In this document: one piece after another, positions 21,101 to 28,159 of the stretch
Position numbering within the stretch: the stretch's first letter is position 1
Layout of the letters: every line of letters begins with the position of its first letter
From: CAZCVI01 sp964502145
GTDB lineage: Bacteria; Acidobacteriota; Aminicenantia; UBA2199
Assembly (NCBI GenBank): GCA_964502145.1
Contig: CAZCVI010000030.1
Coordinates: 17,634 to 81,633, forward strand
Direction of reading: 5' to 3'
Length of the DNA stretch: 64,000 nucleotides
Position numbers and translations under genes: made by a program
The notes under the pieces: model-generated
What the model saw: only the letters and a program-made list of their open reading frames with translations
Database searches by the model: none
Told to the model about the DNA's origin: nothing

Positions 21101-21898
21101 ACCGAAAGTTATTTGGAATTTTGCAAACATCTTGAACCCTCCATGACGTGTTGGGGTGTACAAGCCGATGCCTTGGAAACACCTGCACCCCGCCATGTGA
21201 CTATTGAAGAACTCGCGCAACATTATATGGTCAAGATAAAAAAAGTTCAACCCCAAGGCCCTTATTTTATTGCTGGTTGGAGTTTGGGAGGCACCATAGC
21301 CTTTGAAATCGTCCAGCAATTGGAACAAACTGGGCAGGATGTCGCGTTTTTAGGCATCATTGATTCCACACCGCCAAGGCGTGAGTTACAGGAGAGCACC
21401 CCTGATATTACTTTGGAAACGGAATTGAAATGGATATATGATTATTTACCCGACGAAACCATTCGGGAACAAGTCACACGTCTCACCCTCATCAATCAAT
21501 TATGGCCCGTTATTCTCGACTATTTAGCAGATATCCATTTTGAAGCGGATCGGTTTAGACAATTGCTTCCCCCAGAAATCGGTCCCTTGATTCCCGATTT
21601 TGAGCAGCAAGGCATACCCCAATTGGTCCAGTATTGGAATGCGATTCGTAGCCTTGATCATGCGCGCAATAAATACGTACCTGCCAGACACATCAAAAGC
21701 CCCGTTCATTACTTTGCAGCCGAAGAAAGTTGGCTGTTGGACCGTGAACGTTGGAATACCTATTCGTTGCAGCCCTTGCAATTCCATGAAATCCGTGGCG
21801 ATCATTTTTCCATTTTTAAAACAGCTTCCCATGTGATCCCTTTTGCCGCTTTGTTCAGCCAACTCATAACCGCGAAAAACAATAACAAAACGAAGTAA
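15188..21898 (+). CDS. Nonribosomal peptide synthetase with terminal thioesterase (half-C-A-T-C-A-T-TE)
   Basis: About 2236 residues. It starts with only the C-terminal lobe of a condensation domain (about 18-245), with no HHxxxDG motif. Next are A5 (about 260-770, YTSGSTG near nt 16460), T (Ser about 820), a full C domain (HHIITDG at 18221-18241), A6 (about 1340-1845), T (Ser about 1898) and a type I thioesterase (about 1950-2230) with nucleophile motif GWSLGG at 21275-21292 and a late GDHFS histidine. Hand-aligned codes: A5 DAFWLGGTF (Val), A6 DVGDIGCID (Orn-like, identical to A1). The TE should release or cyclise the chain, so this is the last synthetase. Start at 15188 is preferred because GGAGG (15176-15180) is 7 nt upstream; an in-frame ATG at 15182 is too close. 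It is probably co-transcribed with the two upstream genes. Confidence 0.96.
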   Translation: MTDKNELKTENTGLGLSGNDRDFWVEKFSGTLLKSYFPYDQKPISIAEQKAGTISFRLDGPLFLRLTTLSAGQDHRLYIVLVSALLLLLNRYTGNDDIIIGMPIYRQEIDGDFPNKVLGLRNHLNYSMTVKELLKQVSLELYEAAEHQNYPIQTLLYHLNLPFKEGDFALFDVAIALKNIQPKEYLNHIGHKITFSFLKKEAVIEGVIDYCSSWYQPGTMAQIARHYINILNSATSDLNAAISTIEMLTGAEREQLTVELNNTRRDYPAEKTIDELFEEQVALRPNKIALTYEGDPRTYADVNKEANCLAAYLRFLGVKIGEPVALEMENSHLVIVGVLAILKAGGVYLPINVEYPDERKKYILKDCFANLMVTNNRECGRYDLPLQQIYLDGRGMYDYENNTCPEAAENSRRLHGSNDAAYIMYTSGSTGTPKGVIVEHRNAVRLVKNTNFIQFCENDSILLTGALEFDASTFEIWGALLNGLTLHLVSKDTILDYGGLNDIIMQNRVTIMWLTASLFNRMLDSDIHLFANLKHLLVGGDVLSPLHINRVRQQFPALTVTNGYGPTENTTFSTTFRINKDYTESIPIGTPIANSCAYILDSSFRLVPMGVTGELFVGGDGLSRGYLNNPELTAEKFIYLSPDGGASTRLYRTGDQVAYLPNGNIEFLGRIDSQVKIRGYRIEPEEIENILLQNDHIKEAVVLDKTDRDGDKYLCAYIVPAAGKTIALDTVELRQAISLQLPDYMVPSSFVLLTEIPLTANGKVDKKSLPDPEMGTAGAAYMAPGNPVEEKFVEIWSEVLKIAKENIGIDADFFEMGGHSLKATIVISKLHKVFHVKIPLAELFKTPTIRALAKWVNKSNSLLNQYLALDVAEKKEYYPLSAAQKRLYVLQQMELDSAVYNVSQVMPMIGEANLTKMTTIFRQLIERHESFRTSFVFVNEEPVQVIHPAVDFNIEYYDLTENNDNNATEKETTRDDLISTFVRPFDLSQSPLLRVRLVKENNNHYIFMVDIHHIITDGTSMVLLINEFTALSAGDVLPPLTYQYKDYSQWQNHKKQRDASQQQENYWLQQFSGEIPVLNLPLDYKRPAIQSFAGDIIQFELEVETATALKTIVSNNGSTLFMGWLALVNIWLARLSGQEDIIVGTPIAGRRHADLEKIIGMFVNTLALRNCPQGDKTFNEFLQDVKTQTLSAFENQEYQFEDLVEKVAITRDASRNPLFDIMYTFYNIDAPRTEYDSDYSEKKSQGTSSVSAVPADIYSDNRHSAKFDLDICIEESGGTFYFTLEYCSKLFKKETIARYALYLKNILAAVTTDSHVRLSSIDMITETEKHQLLQDFNNTAVPYSRALTIQQLFEEQVFRTPDQTAVVFKDHQLTYIELNRRANRLSRLLRRKGVKAERIVPIMVERSLDMIISVVAVLKAGGAYLPLDPLYPAQRIAYLLLDCQCTLLLTQAHLTKQFQFPDAVEIVYTDDSSLIHEAADNPEPIASAENLVYVIYTSGSTGQPKGVMVQNNHYVNLLMAWREKYHPEQNVNNVLQMASFSFDVFAGDLGKALLNGQKLVLCPATVLTDLNSFYQLVRKEKITSIDSTPAFVLPFMDYVFENHLPIDNLKLLIIGSDSCPATSFKTLLTRFSEKMRIINCYGVTEATIDTSLYEEPVEKLPLFGNVPIGKPHANMKMIVLDKYQKLVPIGIPGELYIGGKSVARGYLHRAELTQQHFIADPFVSGERLYKTGDLVKWQPDGNLEFLGRIDHQVKIRGYRIELGEIEALLLAHASIKETVVLVSESDEKYICAYIVPREPHMFDHSFMELKEYLAATLPEYMVPAYFVSLSELPLTPNNKIDRHALTRLLTQDFKCPAQYTAPSNPIEEKLTALWSEVLCLKKEKISITANFFELGGHSLKATILTAKINHAFAVQFPLAELFKTPTIKQLAAYMATQSASLNYEKDDNLILLRKGTQPGITLFFIHDGSGGTESYLEFCKHLEPSMTCWGVQADALETPAPRHVTIEELAQHYMVKIKKVQPQGPYFIAGWSLGGTIAFEIVQQLEQTGQDVAFLGIIDSTPPRRELQESTPDITLETELKWIYDYLPDETIREQVTRLTLINQLWPVILDYLADIHFEADRFRQLLPPEIGPLIPDFEQQGIPQLVQYWNAIRSLDHARNKYVPARHIKSPVHYFAAEESWLLDRERWNTYSLQPLQFHEIRGDHFSIFKTASHVIPFAALFSQLITAKNNNKTK

Positions 21899-22058
21899 CC
21901 TAAATCCACCGCCAAATTAATGGGAAGTATGGGAAGAATGGGAATTTTTTTGTTTATCCCATCATTCCCATACTTCCCATACTTCCCATAATTCCCATAC
22001 TTCCCATAATTCCCACTTGATTTTATAGTACTCTCAAAGAATTGGCGGTGAATTCAGG
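21899..22058. repeat. Hairpin element H1 (GGGAATnnn arms, terminal inverted repeats)
   Basis: Starts directly after the NRPS stop codon. The outer ends are inverted repeats: CCTAAATCCACCGCCAA at left and TTGGCGGTGAATTCAGG at right. Inside are 9-bp units (GGGAAGTAT, GGGAAGAAT) about 3 times, a T-rich loop with TTGTTTATCCC, then about 7 complementary units (TCCCATACT type). The right flank carries a CTTGATTTTATAGTACTCTC segment shared with H2 and, inverted, with H4. It may act as a transcription terminator for the NRPS operon, but the tandem-repeat arms and terminal repeats indicate an inserted element. Confidence 0.88.
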
Positions 22059-22113
22059 ATAACAATTCAGACTGTAATAAATAAAGCGCATCAAATTTCA
22101 GGCTATTCCTGCT

Positions 22114-22142
22114 TTGAAAAAATAATGGAATTGGTATATAAT
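22114..22142 (+). promoter_or_regulatory. Sigma70-type promoter of AAA-ATPase copy 1
   Basis: TTGAAA at 22114-22119, a 17-bp spacer and TATAAT at 22137-22142, followed by a GGAGG site and ATG at 22167. The block is repeated before the other two copies (24249-24276 with a 16-bp spacer; 28608-28636 with 17). Confidence 0.8.
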
Positions 22143-22166
22143 AACAGTGGAGGTCGTAAATATACC

Positions 22167-23954
22167 ATGGAAACCAGAGAAGAAGTAAAAAAAATACCTT
22201 ATGGGATGTCCGATTATGCCCGTGTACGTAGCAACAATTTTTATTATGTGGACAAAACACAATATCTCCCACGAATAGAAGATGCGGGATCCTTTTTATT
22301 TTTCATCCGCCCCCGGCGTTTTGGCAAATCTTTTTTTCTTTCCCTGTTGGAATATTATTACGACATCCATCACAACGACCGTTTCGATGAATTATTTAGC
22401 GGCACCTGGATTTATGAGAACCCCACTCCAGAGCGTGGAAAATACCTGGTGCTCTCGTTTAACTTTTCACAGGTGGAGCCTGCCGTCAATAAACTGGAAA
22501 CTTCCTTTATCAAACACACCAAGAGCAGAGCCCTCTCATTTCTGCGAAAATATGCCGCGCAATTAATCAAGGACGTGAATTTTACCCAAAAAACCATCGA
22601 AGAAAGCCAGTCCCCCGCCGATATCCTGGCCTCAATTGTTGATATATGCAAGGATTCCAATCGGGATTTGTATGTGATCGTGGATGAGTACGACAACTTT
22701 TCCAATACCTTGCTAACCACTTCCGGCTCTTCCGCCTATCTGAACGTGACCCAAGGCGAAGGGTTTTTAAGATCATTTTTTAATATCTTAAAAGGAGGTA
22801 CTACCGGTGCAGATGCACCCATTAAACGGTTGTTTATCACCGGCGTTTCACCCATTACCATGGACGATGTCACCAGTGGTTTTAATATTGGTGAACAGAT
22901 ATCACTCCTGCCCATGTTCAACCAAATGCTGGGCTTCACCCGCCAGGATATCGAGAATATGTTGAAGTATTATGCAGACGCTGGCTTAATCAATCAAAAT
23001 TTTAACGATCTGCTGAGCATCATTGACCACTGGTATGGGAATTATTTATTTTCCGAAGATGACAATGTGTCCATGTACAATCCCACTATGGTCCTCTACT
23101 TTATGAAAAATTACTTGATTTATCACACCATTCCAGAGGATTTAATCGACCGGAATGTCCGCATTGATTACGGGAAACTCAGGCACCTGATTATCGTGGA
23201 TAAGGATCATACTAAACTACCCACTACCAATGGTAATTTCAGCAAGTTAAAACAAATTATAGAAACCGGTGAAATCTTGTCAGAGCTTGTAAAAGGATTC
23301 CCACTGGATAAAATAACCGATCCCACCAATTTTAATTCCCTTTTGTTTTATTTCGGTTTGTTAACTATCAATGGCACCTACCAGAATAAATTACGGCTGG
23401 TTATTCCCAATGAAACAGTCAGACGGTTATACTATAACTATATCGAGGAAGCCTACCGGGAAACAGGAATCTTTTCCATGGATATGGCCACGTATGGAAA
23501 CTTAATGGACAATATGGCCTTTAAAGGTGAATGGGAACCGCTATTTAATTATATTCTGGGTCTGATGAAAGAAAACATGCGGTTACGGGATCTGATTACC
23601 GGTGAAAAATCAGTGCAAGCTTTTTTGAATGTGTATCTGGGGCTCAGTGATCTGTACCTGATCACCAGTGAAAAAGAATTGAACATGGGGTATGCGGATA
23701 TTTTTATGGAACCCTTTATCGCCCGCTATCAAGATGTCTCTCATGCCTATCTATTGGAACTGAAATATATCCCCATCGGCAAAAAACCAACCAAAGCCAA
23801 GCTCACGCAATTAAAAAACGAGGCCCACGCCCAATTAAAACAATACCACCTCGATAAAAAGTTCCAAAAAGTCCTTGAAAAGACGACCTTGATCAAATTG
23901 GTAGTGATCTTCTGCGGTCCTGAAGCCATCCACATTGGAAAAGTTGAGCCATAA
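22167..23954 (+). CDS. AAA-ATPase-like / DUF1703 PD-(D/E)XK protein, copy 1
   Basis: About 595 residues. The N-terminal AAA-ATPase-like domain (PF09820 type) has a P-loop variant RPRRFGKSFF (about 48-57), a Walker B-like LYVIVDEYDN (about 168-177) and a TGVSP sensor-like segment. The C-terminal DUF1703 region has GYADIFMEP...LLELKY (about 509-536), fitting a PD-(D/E)XK nuclease core. The family is abundant in Bacteroidetes, Clostridia and candidate phyla; its role is unproven. An in-frame ATG at 22125 is rejected as start: it lies between the -35 and -10 boxes, and copy 3 has a 1-nt length change between the two that breaks that frame. From about residue 240 to the end it is the same protein as copies 2 and 3. 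Confidence 0.92.
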   Translation: METREEVKKIPYGMSDYARVRSNNFYYVDKTQYLPRIEDAGSFLFFIRPRRFGKSFFLSLLEYYYDIHHNDRFDELFSGTWIYENPTPERGKYLVLSFNFSQVEPAVNKLETSFIKHTKSRALSFLRKYAAQLIKDVNFTQKTIEESQSPADILASIVDICKDSNRDLYVIVDEYDNFSNTLLTTSGSSAYLNVTQGEGFLRSFFNILKGGTTGADAPIKRLFITGVSPITMDDVTSGFNIGEQISLLPMFNQMLGFTRQDIENMLKYYADAGLINQNFNDLLSIIDHWYGNYLFSEDDNVSMYNPTMVLYFMKNYLIYHTIPEDLIDRNVRIDYGKLRHLIIVDKDHTKLPTTNGNFSKLKQIIETGEILSELVKGFPLDKITDPTNFNSLLFYFGLLTINGTYQNKLRLVIPNETVRRLYYNYIEEAYRETGIFSMDMATYGNLMDNMAFKGEWEPLFNYILGLMKENMRLRDLITGEKSVQAFLNVYLGLSDLYLITSEKELNMGYADIFMEPFIARYQDVSHAYLLELKYIPIGKKPTKAKLTQLKNEAHAQLKQYHLDKKFQKVLEKTTLIKLVVIFCGPEAIHIGKVEP

Positions 23955-23970
23955 TTTGCAGGCAAGTAAA

Positions 23971-24125
23971 AGAAGACCACAGATTACGCAGATTAAAAGG
24001 ATTAGACAGATTAAAAAAGGACTTAAGAAAAAGAGTGGCCCACGAATTACACGAATGAACACGAATGAACACTAAGAAAGAGTTTTTTTTCTTCTTCATT
24101 CGTGCAAATTCGTGTAATTCGTGGG
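23971..24125. repeat. Nested-class hairpin repeat after AAA copy 1 (right outer arm missing)
   Basis: The 346-nt gap between copies 1 and 2 holds a left arm of 9-bp GATT units (ACAGATTAC, GCAGATTAA, AAGGATTAG), then an inner palindrome of CACGAATTACACGAATG against CATTCGTGCAAATTCGTG around a T-rich loop. The matching right GATT arm present after copy 2 is absent here. The remainder (24126-24300) carries a diverged copy of the leader and promoter found before copy 1. Confidence 0.85.
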
Positions 24126-24248
24126 AGGGTCCTTTAAACTGGGTGAGAATGTAGTCCCAATACCAATCGGCTGAACAGTTACAAAAAATCAAAGTAACCA
24201 TTCAGGCTTAAATAGATAAAGCCCATTAAATTTCTGGCTATTCCTGCT

Positions 24249-24276
24249 TTGAAAAATAATGGAATTGGTATATAAT
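24249..24276 (+). promoter_or_regulatory. Promoter of AAA-ATPase copy 2
   Basis: TTGAAA at 24249-24254, a 16-bp spacer (one A fewer than copy 1) and TATAAT at 24271-24276. The one-base spacer change may alter promoter strength relative to copies 1 and 3. Confidence 0.75.
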
Positions 24277-24300
24277 AACAGTGGAGGTCGTAAATATACC

Positions 24301-26100
24301 ATGGAAACCAGAGAAGAAGTAAAAAAAATACCTTATGGGATGTCCGATTATAATCTAGTCCGTAGCGAGAATTATTACTACGTGGATAAATCCCAATACA
24401 TCCAAGAGATTGAGAACATCGGTAGATACCTGTTTTTCATCCGCCCCCGGCGTTTTGGCAAATCTTTTTTTCTTTCCTTGTTGTCTATTTATTATGATAT
24501 CCTTCAAAAAGAACGGTTTGAAGAATTGTTCAGCGGTACCTGGATTTATAAGAATCCCACTCCAGAGCGCGGAAAATATCTGGTGCTCTCGTTTAATTTT
24601 TCCCAGATGGAGCTTATTGATAATAAACTGAATATTTCTTTTACTGATTATGTTCGTGATACCGCATTGGATTTCATCGAAAAATACAGACCTGTACTTG
24701 CCAGCAATCCCTATTTGGAACACTATGCTAAAACCATAGAAGAAGATAAGAACTTGACACCATCAGGTATTTTATCAAAACTAAACCGACTGGTCAAAGG
24801 GAGTGGACAGAGCATGTATGTCATCATAGATGAATATGATAATTTTGCCAATACACTCTTAACTACTACCGGTTCCTCTGCCTACCTAAAGGTGACCCAA
24901 GGCGAGGGGATTTTAAGATCATTTTTTAATGTTTTGAAAGGAGGGACTACCGGGGCGGATGCACCTATTAAACGGTTGTTTATCACCGGGGTTTCACCCA
25001 TTACCATGGATGATGTCACCAGTGGTTTTAATATTGGTGAACAGATATCACTCCTGCCCATGTTCAACCAAATGCTGGGCTTCACCCGCCAGGATATCGA
25101 GAATATGTTGAAGTATTATGCAGACGCTGGCTTAATCAATCAAAATTTTAACGATCTGCTGAGCATCATTGACCACTGGTATGGGAATTATTTATTTTCC
25201 GAAGATGACAATGTGTCCATGTACAATCCCACTATGGTCCTCTACTTTATGAAAAATTACTTGATTTATCACACCATTCCAGAGGATTTAATCGACCGGA
25301 ATGTCCGCATTGATTACGGGAAACTCAGGCACCTGATTATCGTGGATAAGGATCATACTAAACTACCCACTACCAATGGTAATTTCAGCAAGTTAAAACA
25401 AATTATAGAAACCGGTGAAATCTTGTCAGAGCTTGTAAAAGGATTCCCACTGGATAAAATAACCGATCCCACCAATTTTAATTCCCTTTTGTTTTATTTC
25501 GGTTTGTTAACTATCAATGGCACCTACCAGAATAAATTACGGCTGGTTATTCCCAATGAAACAGTCAGACGGTTATACTATAACTATATCGAGGAAGCCT
25601 ACCGGGAAACAGGAATCTTTTCCATGGATATGGCCACGTATGGAAACTTAATGGACAATATGGCCTTTAAAGGTGAATGGGAACCGCTATTTAATTATAT
25701 TCTGGGTCTGATGAAAGAAAACATGCGGTTACGGGATCTGATTACCGGTGAAAAATCAGTGCAAGCTTTTTTGAATGTGTATCTGGGGCTCAGTGATCTG
25801 TACCTGATCACCAGTGAAAAAGAATTGAACATGGGGTATGCGGATATTTTTATGGAACCCTTTATCGCCCGCTATCAAGATGTCTCTCATGCCTATCTAT
25901 TGGAACTGAAATATATCCCCATCGGCAAAAAACCAACCAAAGCCAAGCTCACGCAATTAAAAAACGAGGCCCACGCCCAATTAAAACAATACCACCTCGA
26001 TAAAAAGTTCCAAAAAGTCCTTGAAAAGACGACCTTGATCAAATTGGTAGTGATCTTCTGCGGTCCTGAAGCCATCCACATTGGAAAAGTTGAGCCATAA
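24301..26100 (+). CDS. AAA-ATPase-like / DUF1703 PD-(D/E)XK protein, copy 2
   Basis: About 599 residues with the same architecture as copy 1: RPRRFGKSFF P-loop, MYVIIDEYDN Walker B, C-terminal GYADIFMEP...LLELKY nuclease-like core. Residues about 12-45 and 60-170 differ strongly from copy 1 (for example NLVRSENYYYVDK and a divergent helical segment before Walker B). From about residue 235 onward the protein is identical to copies 1 and 3, and so are the stop and about 165 nt of 3' flank. The variable N-terminal part might set target or partner specificity; this is inference. Start chosen at METREE with GTGGAGG upstream. Role unknown; a defence or mobile-element related function is possible. 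Confidence 0.92.
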   Translation: METREEVKKIPYGMSDYNLVRSENYYYVDKSQYIQEIENIGRYLFFIRPRRFGKSFFLSLLSIYYDILQKERFEELFSGTWIYKNPTPERGKYLVLSFNFSQMELIDNKLNISFTDYVRDTALDFIEKYRPVLASNPYLEHYAKTIEEDKNLTPSGILSKLNRLVKGSGQSMYVIIDEYDNFANTLLTTTGSSAYLKVTQGEGILRSFFNVLKGGTTGADAPIKRLFITGVSPITMDDVTSGFNIGEQISLLPMFNQMLGFTRQDIENMLKYYADAGLINQNFNDLLSIIDHWYGNYLFSEDDNVSMYNPTMVLYFMKNYLIYHTIPEDLIDRNVRIDYGKLRHLIIVDKDHTKLPTTNGNFSKLKQIIETGEILSELVKGFPLDKITDPTNFNSLLFYFGLLTINGTYQNKLRLVIPNETVRRLYYNYIEEAYRETGIFSMDMATYGNLMDNMAFKGEWEPLFNYILGLMKENMRLRDLITGEKSVQAFLNVYLGLSDLYLITSEKELNMGYADIFMEPFIARYQDVSHAYLLELKYIPIGKKPTKAKLTQLKNEAHAQLKQYHLDKKFQKVLEKTTLIKLVVIFCGPEAIHIGKVEP

Positions 26101-26117
26101 TTTGCAGGCAAGTAAAA

Positions 26118-26328
26118 GAAGACCACAGATTACGCAGATTAAAAGGATTAGACAGATTAAAAAAGGACTTAAGAAAAAGAGTGGCCCACGAATTACACGA
26201 ATGAACACGAATGAACACTAAGAAAGAGTTTTTTTTCTTCTTCATTCGTACAAATTCGTGTAATTCGTGGGAGTCTTTTTCTTTTAATCTGTGTCAATCA
26301 TTTAAATCTGCGTAATCTGTGGTCTTCT
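26118..26328. repeat. Complete nested hairpin repeat (GATT outer arms, CACGAAT inner arms)
   Basis: Outer left arm of 9-bp GATT units (26122-26160) pairs with an outer right arm ending CTGCGTAATCTGTGG (about 26285-26322). Between them an inner palindrome CACGAATTACACGAATG / TTCGTGTAATTCGTG surrounds a T8 loop. This is the fullest copy of the class. It fills most of the 319-nt gap before the Rpn gene. Confidence 0.87.
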
Positions 26329-26384
26329 TTTTATGCCTGAAAAAGAGCGCGGGGTGAACACGGGTAGCCGAGTTTTTTAGGGGG

Positions 26385-26413
26385 TTGAAAAATACGCTGT
26401 TTTGCTATATAAT
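26385..26413 (+). promoter_or_regulatory. Promoter giving a probably leaderless Rpn transcript
   Basis: TTGAAA at 26385-26390, exactly 17 bp, TATAAT at 26408-26413. The ATG at 26420 is only 6 nt past the -10 box, where transcription would start, so there is no room for a Shine-Dalgarno sequence. Confidence 0.75.
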
Positions 26414-26419
26414 ATAAAT

Positions 26420-27376
26420 ATGGACAAGATAAATAATGTGCATGACAGGATGTTCAAGGAGGTTTTTAAAAAACCGTCCAACGTGAGAGTATTGTTGCAG
26501 AACGTATTACCCGAAGCCCTTAAGAGCAGGCTTGATTTCTCTACCATGGAAGTGGATTCCACCGGTTATTTATCCAATGAATTCGATGAATTTTTTTCTG
26601 ATATCATCGTGAAAACCAAGATATTGGGCAAAAAAGGTCGGCAGATTCCCACGGACATCTGTTTTGTGTTTGAGCATAAAACCGAGGCCAGGCGAAAGAT
26701 TTTCCTGCAATTCCTCAGTTACATGCTTTTGGAATGGAAGCGGGACACCAAAGAAAAAAAGAAGTTACGTGTGATCATACCCGTGGTTTTTTATCATGGG
26801 AAAAAGAAGTGGACCGTTCCGCTGGAGTTTTCGAAGCAGTTTGATGTGGACGAGGAGTTAAAAGAATTATTGCTGAATTTCCGCTATGTTCTGATTGATG
26901 CTAGCCATGGGGATTTTATGGCGCAGGCCAATGAAGAGCTAAAATCGAATGTCTATCTTCTGAGTGCCATGGTATTTATGAAATGCGCCTATACTGGTGA
27001 CCTTGAAGCGGTCATGGAAATCTTTAAATTCTGGCAGCGCACAGGATTTATCAATAACACCGAGCAGGTCGTATTCTTTCTCATTTATATTTCCGATACC
27101 CAGAATATCGAGCAGAAACGATTGCAAGAAATGTTGAAGGAAAGTAATATTAAAGGAGGTAAAATCATGCAAACCTTAGGAAGTAGATTAAGAGCCGAAG
27201 GCGAAAAAATAGGCGTCAAGAAAGGTGAGAAATTAGGCGTCAAGAAAGGTGAGAAAAATGGCGCACGTAAAACGGCATTGGCTTTATTGAAAAGAGGTGT
27301 GGATATCAATCTCATTTTGGACGCCACCGGCTTATCCATAAATGAACTGGGTATGGCTTCTAAAACCAATGACTAA
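26420..27376 (+). CDS. Rpn-family PD-(D/E)XK nuclease/putative transposase protein
   Basis: About 318 residues. The opening MDKINNVHDRMFKEVF, with HDxxFK, is typical of the Rpn (recombination-promoting nuclease) / PD-(D/E)XK transposase family. The core DICFVFEHKTEARRKIFLQF (about residues 81-100) supplies the acidic and EHK catalytic-type residues. The tail has two 8-residue repeats (GVKKGEKx, encoded by a 24-bp duplication at 27211-27258) and ends with the usual LLxxGvdinlIldaTGLS motif. E. coli Rpn proteins cleave DNA and stimulate RecA-independent recombination. An in-frame TTG at 26402 is rejected as start because it lies upstream of the -10 box. The gene is bracketed by direct copies of a repeat arm. 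Confidence 0.9.
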   Translation: MDKINNVHDRMFKEVFKKPSNVRVLLQNVLPEALKSRLDFSTMEVDSTGYLSNEFDEFFSDIIVKTKILGKKGRQIPTDICFVFEHKTEARRKIFLQFLSYMLLEWKRDTKEKKKLRVIIPVVFYHGKKKWTVPLEFSKQFDVDEELKELLLNFRYVLIDASHGDFMAQANEELKSNVYLLSAMVFMKCAYTGDLEAVMEIFKFWQRTGFINNTEQVVFFLIYISDTQNIEQKRLQEMLKESNIKGGKIMQTLGSRLRAEGEKIGVKKGEKLGVKKGEKNGARKTALALLKRGVDINLILDATGLSINELGMASKTND

Positions 27377-27380
27377 TGAC

Positions 27381-27425
27381 TTTTTAATCTGTGTCAATCA
27401 TTTAAATCTGCGTAATCTGTGGACT
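27381..27425. repeat. Solitary GATT-class repeat arm downstream of Rpn
   Basis: A single arm TTTTAATCTGTGTCAATC... ending in CTGCGTAATCTGTGG is identical over about 40 bp to the right arm at about 26283-26322. It makes a direct repeat around the Rpn gene. Confidence 0.85.
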
Positions 27426-27450
27426 TCTTTATCTCCGTGGCTTCGGACTC

Positions 27451-27744
27451 CTACCCACCCAGCAATTTCTCTACAATGGCATTAAACTGTTCTTCCGGCA
27501 TTTTTTCGCGGATTTCGGCGATGAATCCTTTTACTATTTCAACATTGGGGGAACCGATCTTGGTAAAAATCAGGAAGGATTGCAGGTAATAATGTAACGC
27601 GGTATCGTATTGCGTTGTTTCAAAACATACCTTCCCAATTTGTCCCAAACTGTTGGCTATGTTCGGTATATCCCCCAGCTTCTCAAACATTTCCAACGAC
27701 TTCCGGTACTGGGCCAATGCCTCGTCATAATGGATAGAAAGTAT
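27451..27744 (-). pseudogene. Remnant of a tetratricopeptide-repeat protein
   Basis: About 98 codons read as TPR helices: YDEALAQYRKSLEMFEKLGD, then IANSLGQIGKVCFETTQYDTALHYYLQSF, ending EEQFNAIVEKLLGG and a stop. A TGA lies just upstream in frame (near 27745-27750), before the first helix, so the N-terminal TPRs of a normal-length protein are missing. No promoter or ribosome-binding site is evident. Most likely the 3' end of a larger TPR gene left behind by rearrangement; a short expressed TPR protein from the ATG near 27717 cannot be excluded. Confidence 0.65.
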
Positions 27745-27899
27745 GGTATCAGATCAACCAGCATGTTTCATTCTCCATCACACAAGATTTAATATTGCTA
27801 TTGTGCCAGATAGAAAACCAATTGTCATGAAAAAAGTGGCGGGTGGAGTAGGAGTAAGATTGGAAACACGGTATATTGTCGAATAAATTTTTTTCAGTG

Positions 27900-27928
27900 T
27901 TGAAATAATCGTTTTTTTTATTTATAAT
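27900..27928 (+). promoter_or_regulatory. Promoter of the DUF433/DUF5615 pair (leaderless)
   Basis: TTGAAA at 27900-27905, 17 bp, TATAAT at 27923-27928; the ATG at 27935 falls at the expected transcription start, 6 nt after the -10 box. A T-run fills the spacer. Confidence 0.75.
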
Positions 27929-27934
27929 ACTATT

Positions 27935-28159
27935 ATGCAATTTAAGAGAATTACCATTAACCCGAACATATGTGGAGGTAAGCCTATTATAAGAGGGTTG
28001 CGCTTCCCGGTTTCGCGGCTGCTGGGTTTACTGGCTGCCGGGGAGACCCCGGAATCCATTTCCCAATCATATCCATACATCAAAAAAGAAGATATTGCCG
28101 AAGTGTTAAACTATGCGGCATTTCTTTCTGATGAACGGGTTATAGAATTTGCGGTATGA
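27935..28159 (+). CDS. DUF433 family antitoxin-like protein
   Basis: 74 residues. ITINPNICGGKPIIRGLRFPV is the standard DUF433 opening, followed by a helix-turn-helix-like part (LLAAGETPESISQSYPYIKKEDIAEVLNYA). DUF433 proteins (VapB45 type) pair with PIN-like toxins in type II toxin-antitoxin modules and probably bind DNA. Its end overlaps the next start by ATGA (28156-28159), so the two are translationally coupled. No Shine-Dalgarno sequence: the transcript is probably leaderless. Confidence 0.92.
   Translation: MQFKRITINPNICGGKPIIRGLRFPVSRLLGLLAAGETPESISQSYPYIKKEDIAEVLNYAAFLSDERVIEFAV

Noticed and set aside
22125..22166. N-terminal extension of AAA copy 1 (and the same before copy 2) from an earlier ATG
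   Set aside because: It would place the -10 box inside the coding sequence, and copy 3 carries a frame-breaking 1-nt difference there.
26420..27376. Rpn protein as a classical insertion sequence
   Set aside because: No terminal inverted repeats or target duplications at its own ends; the flanking copies are direct repeats of a hairpin arm.
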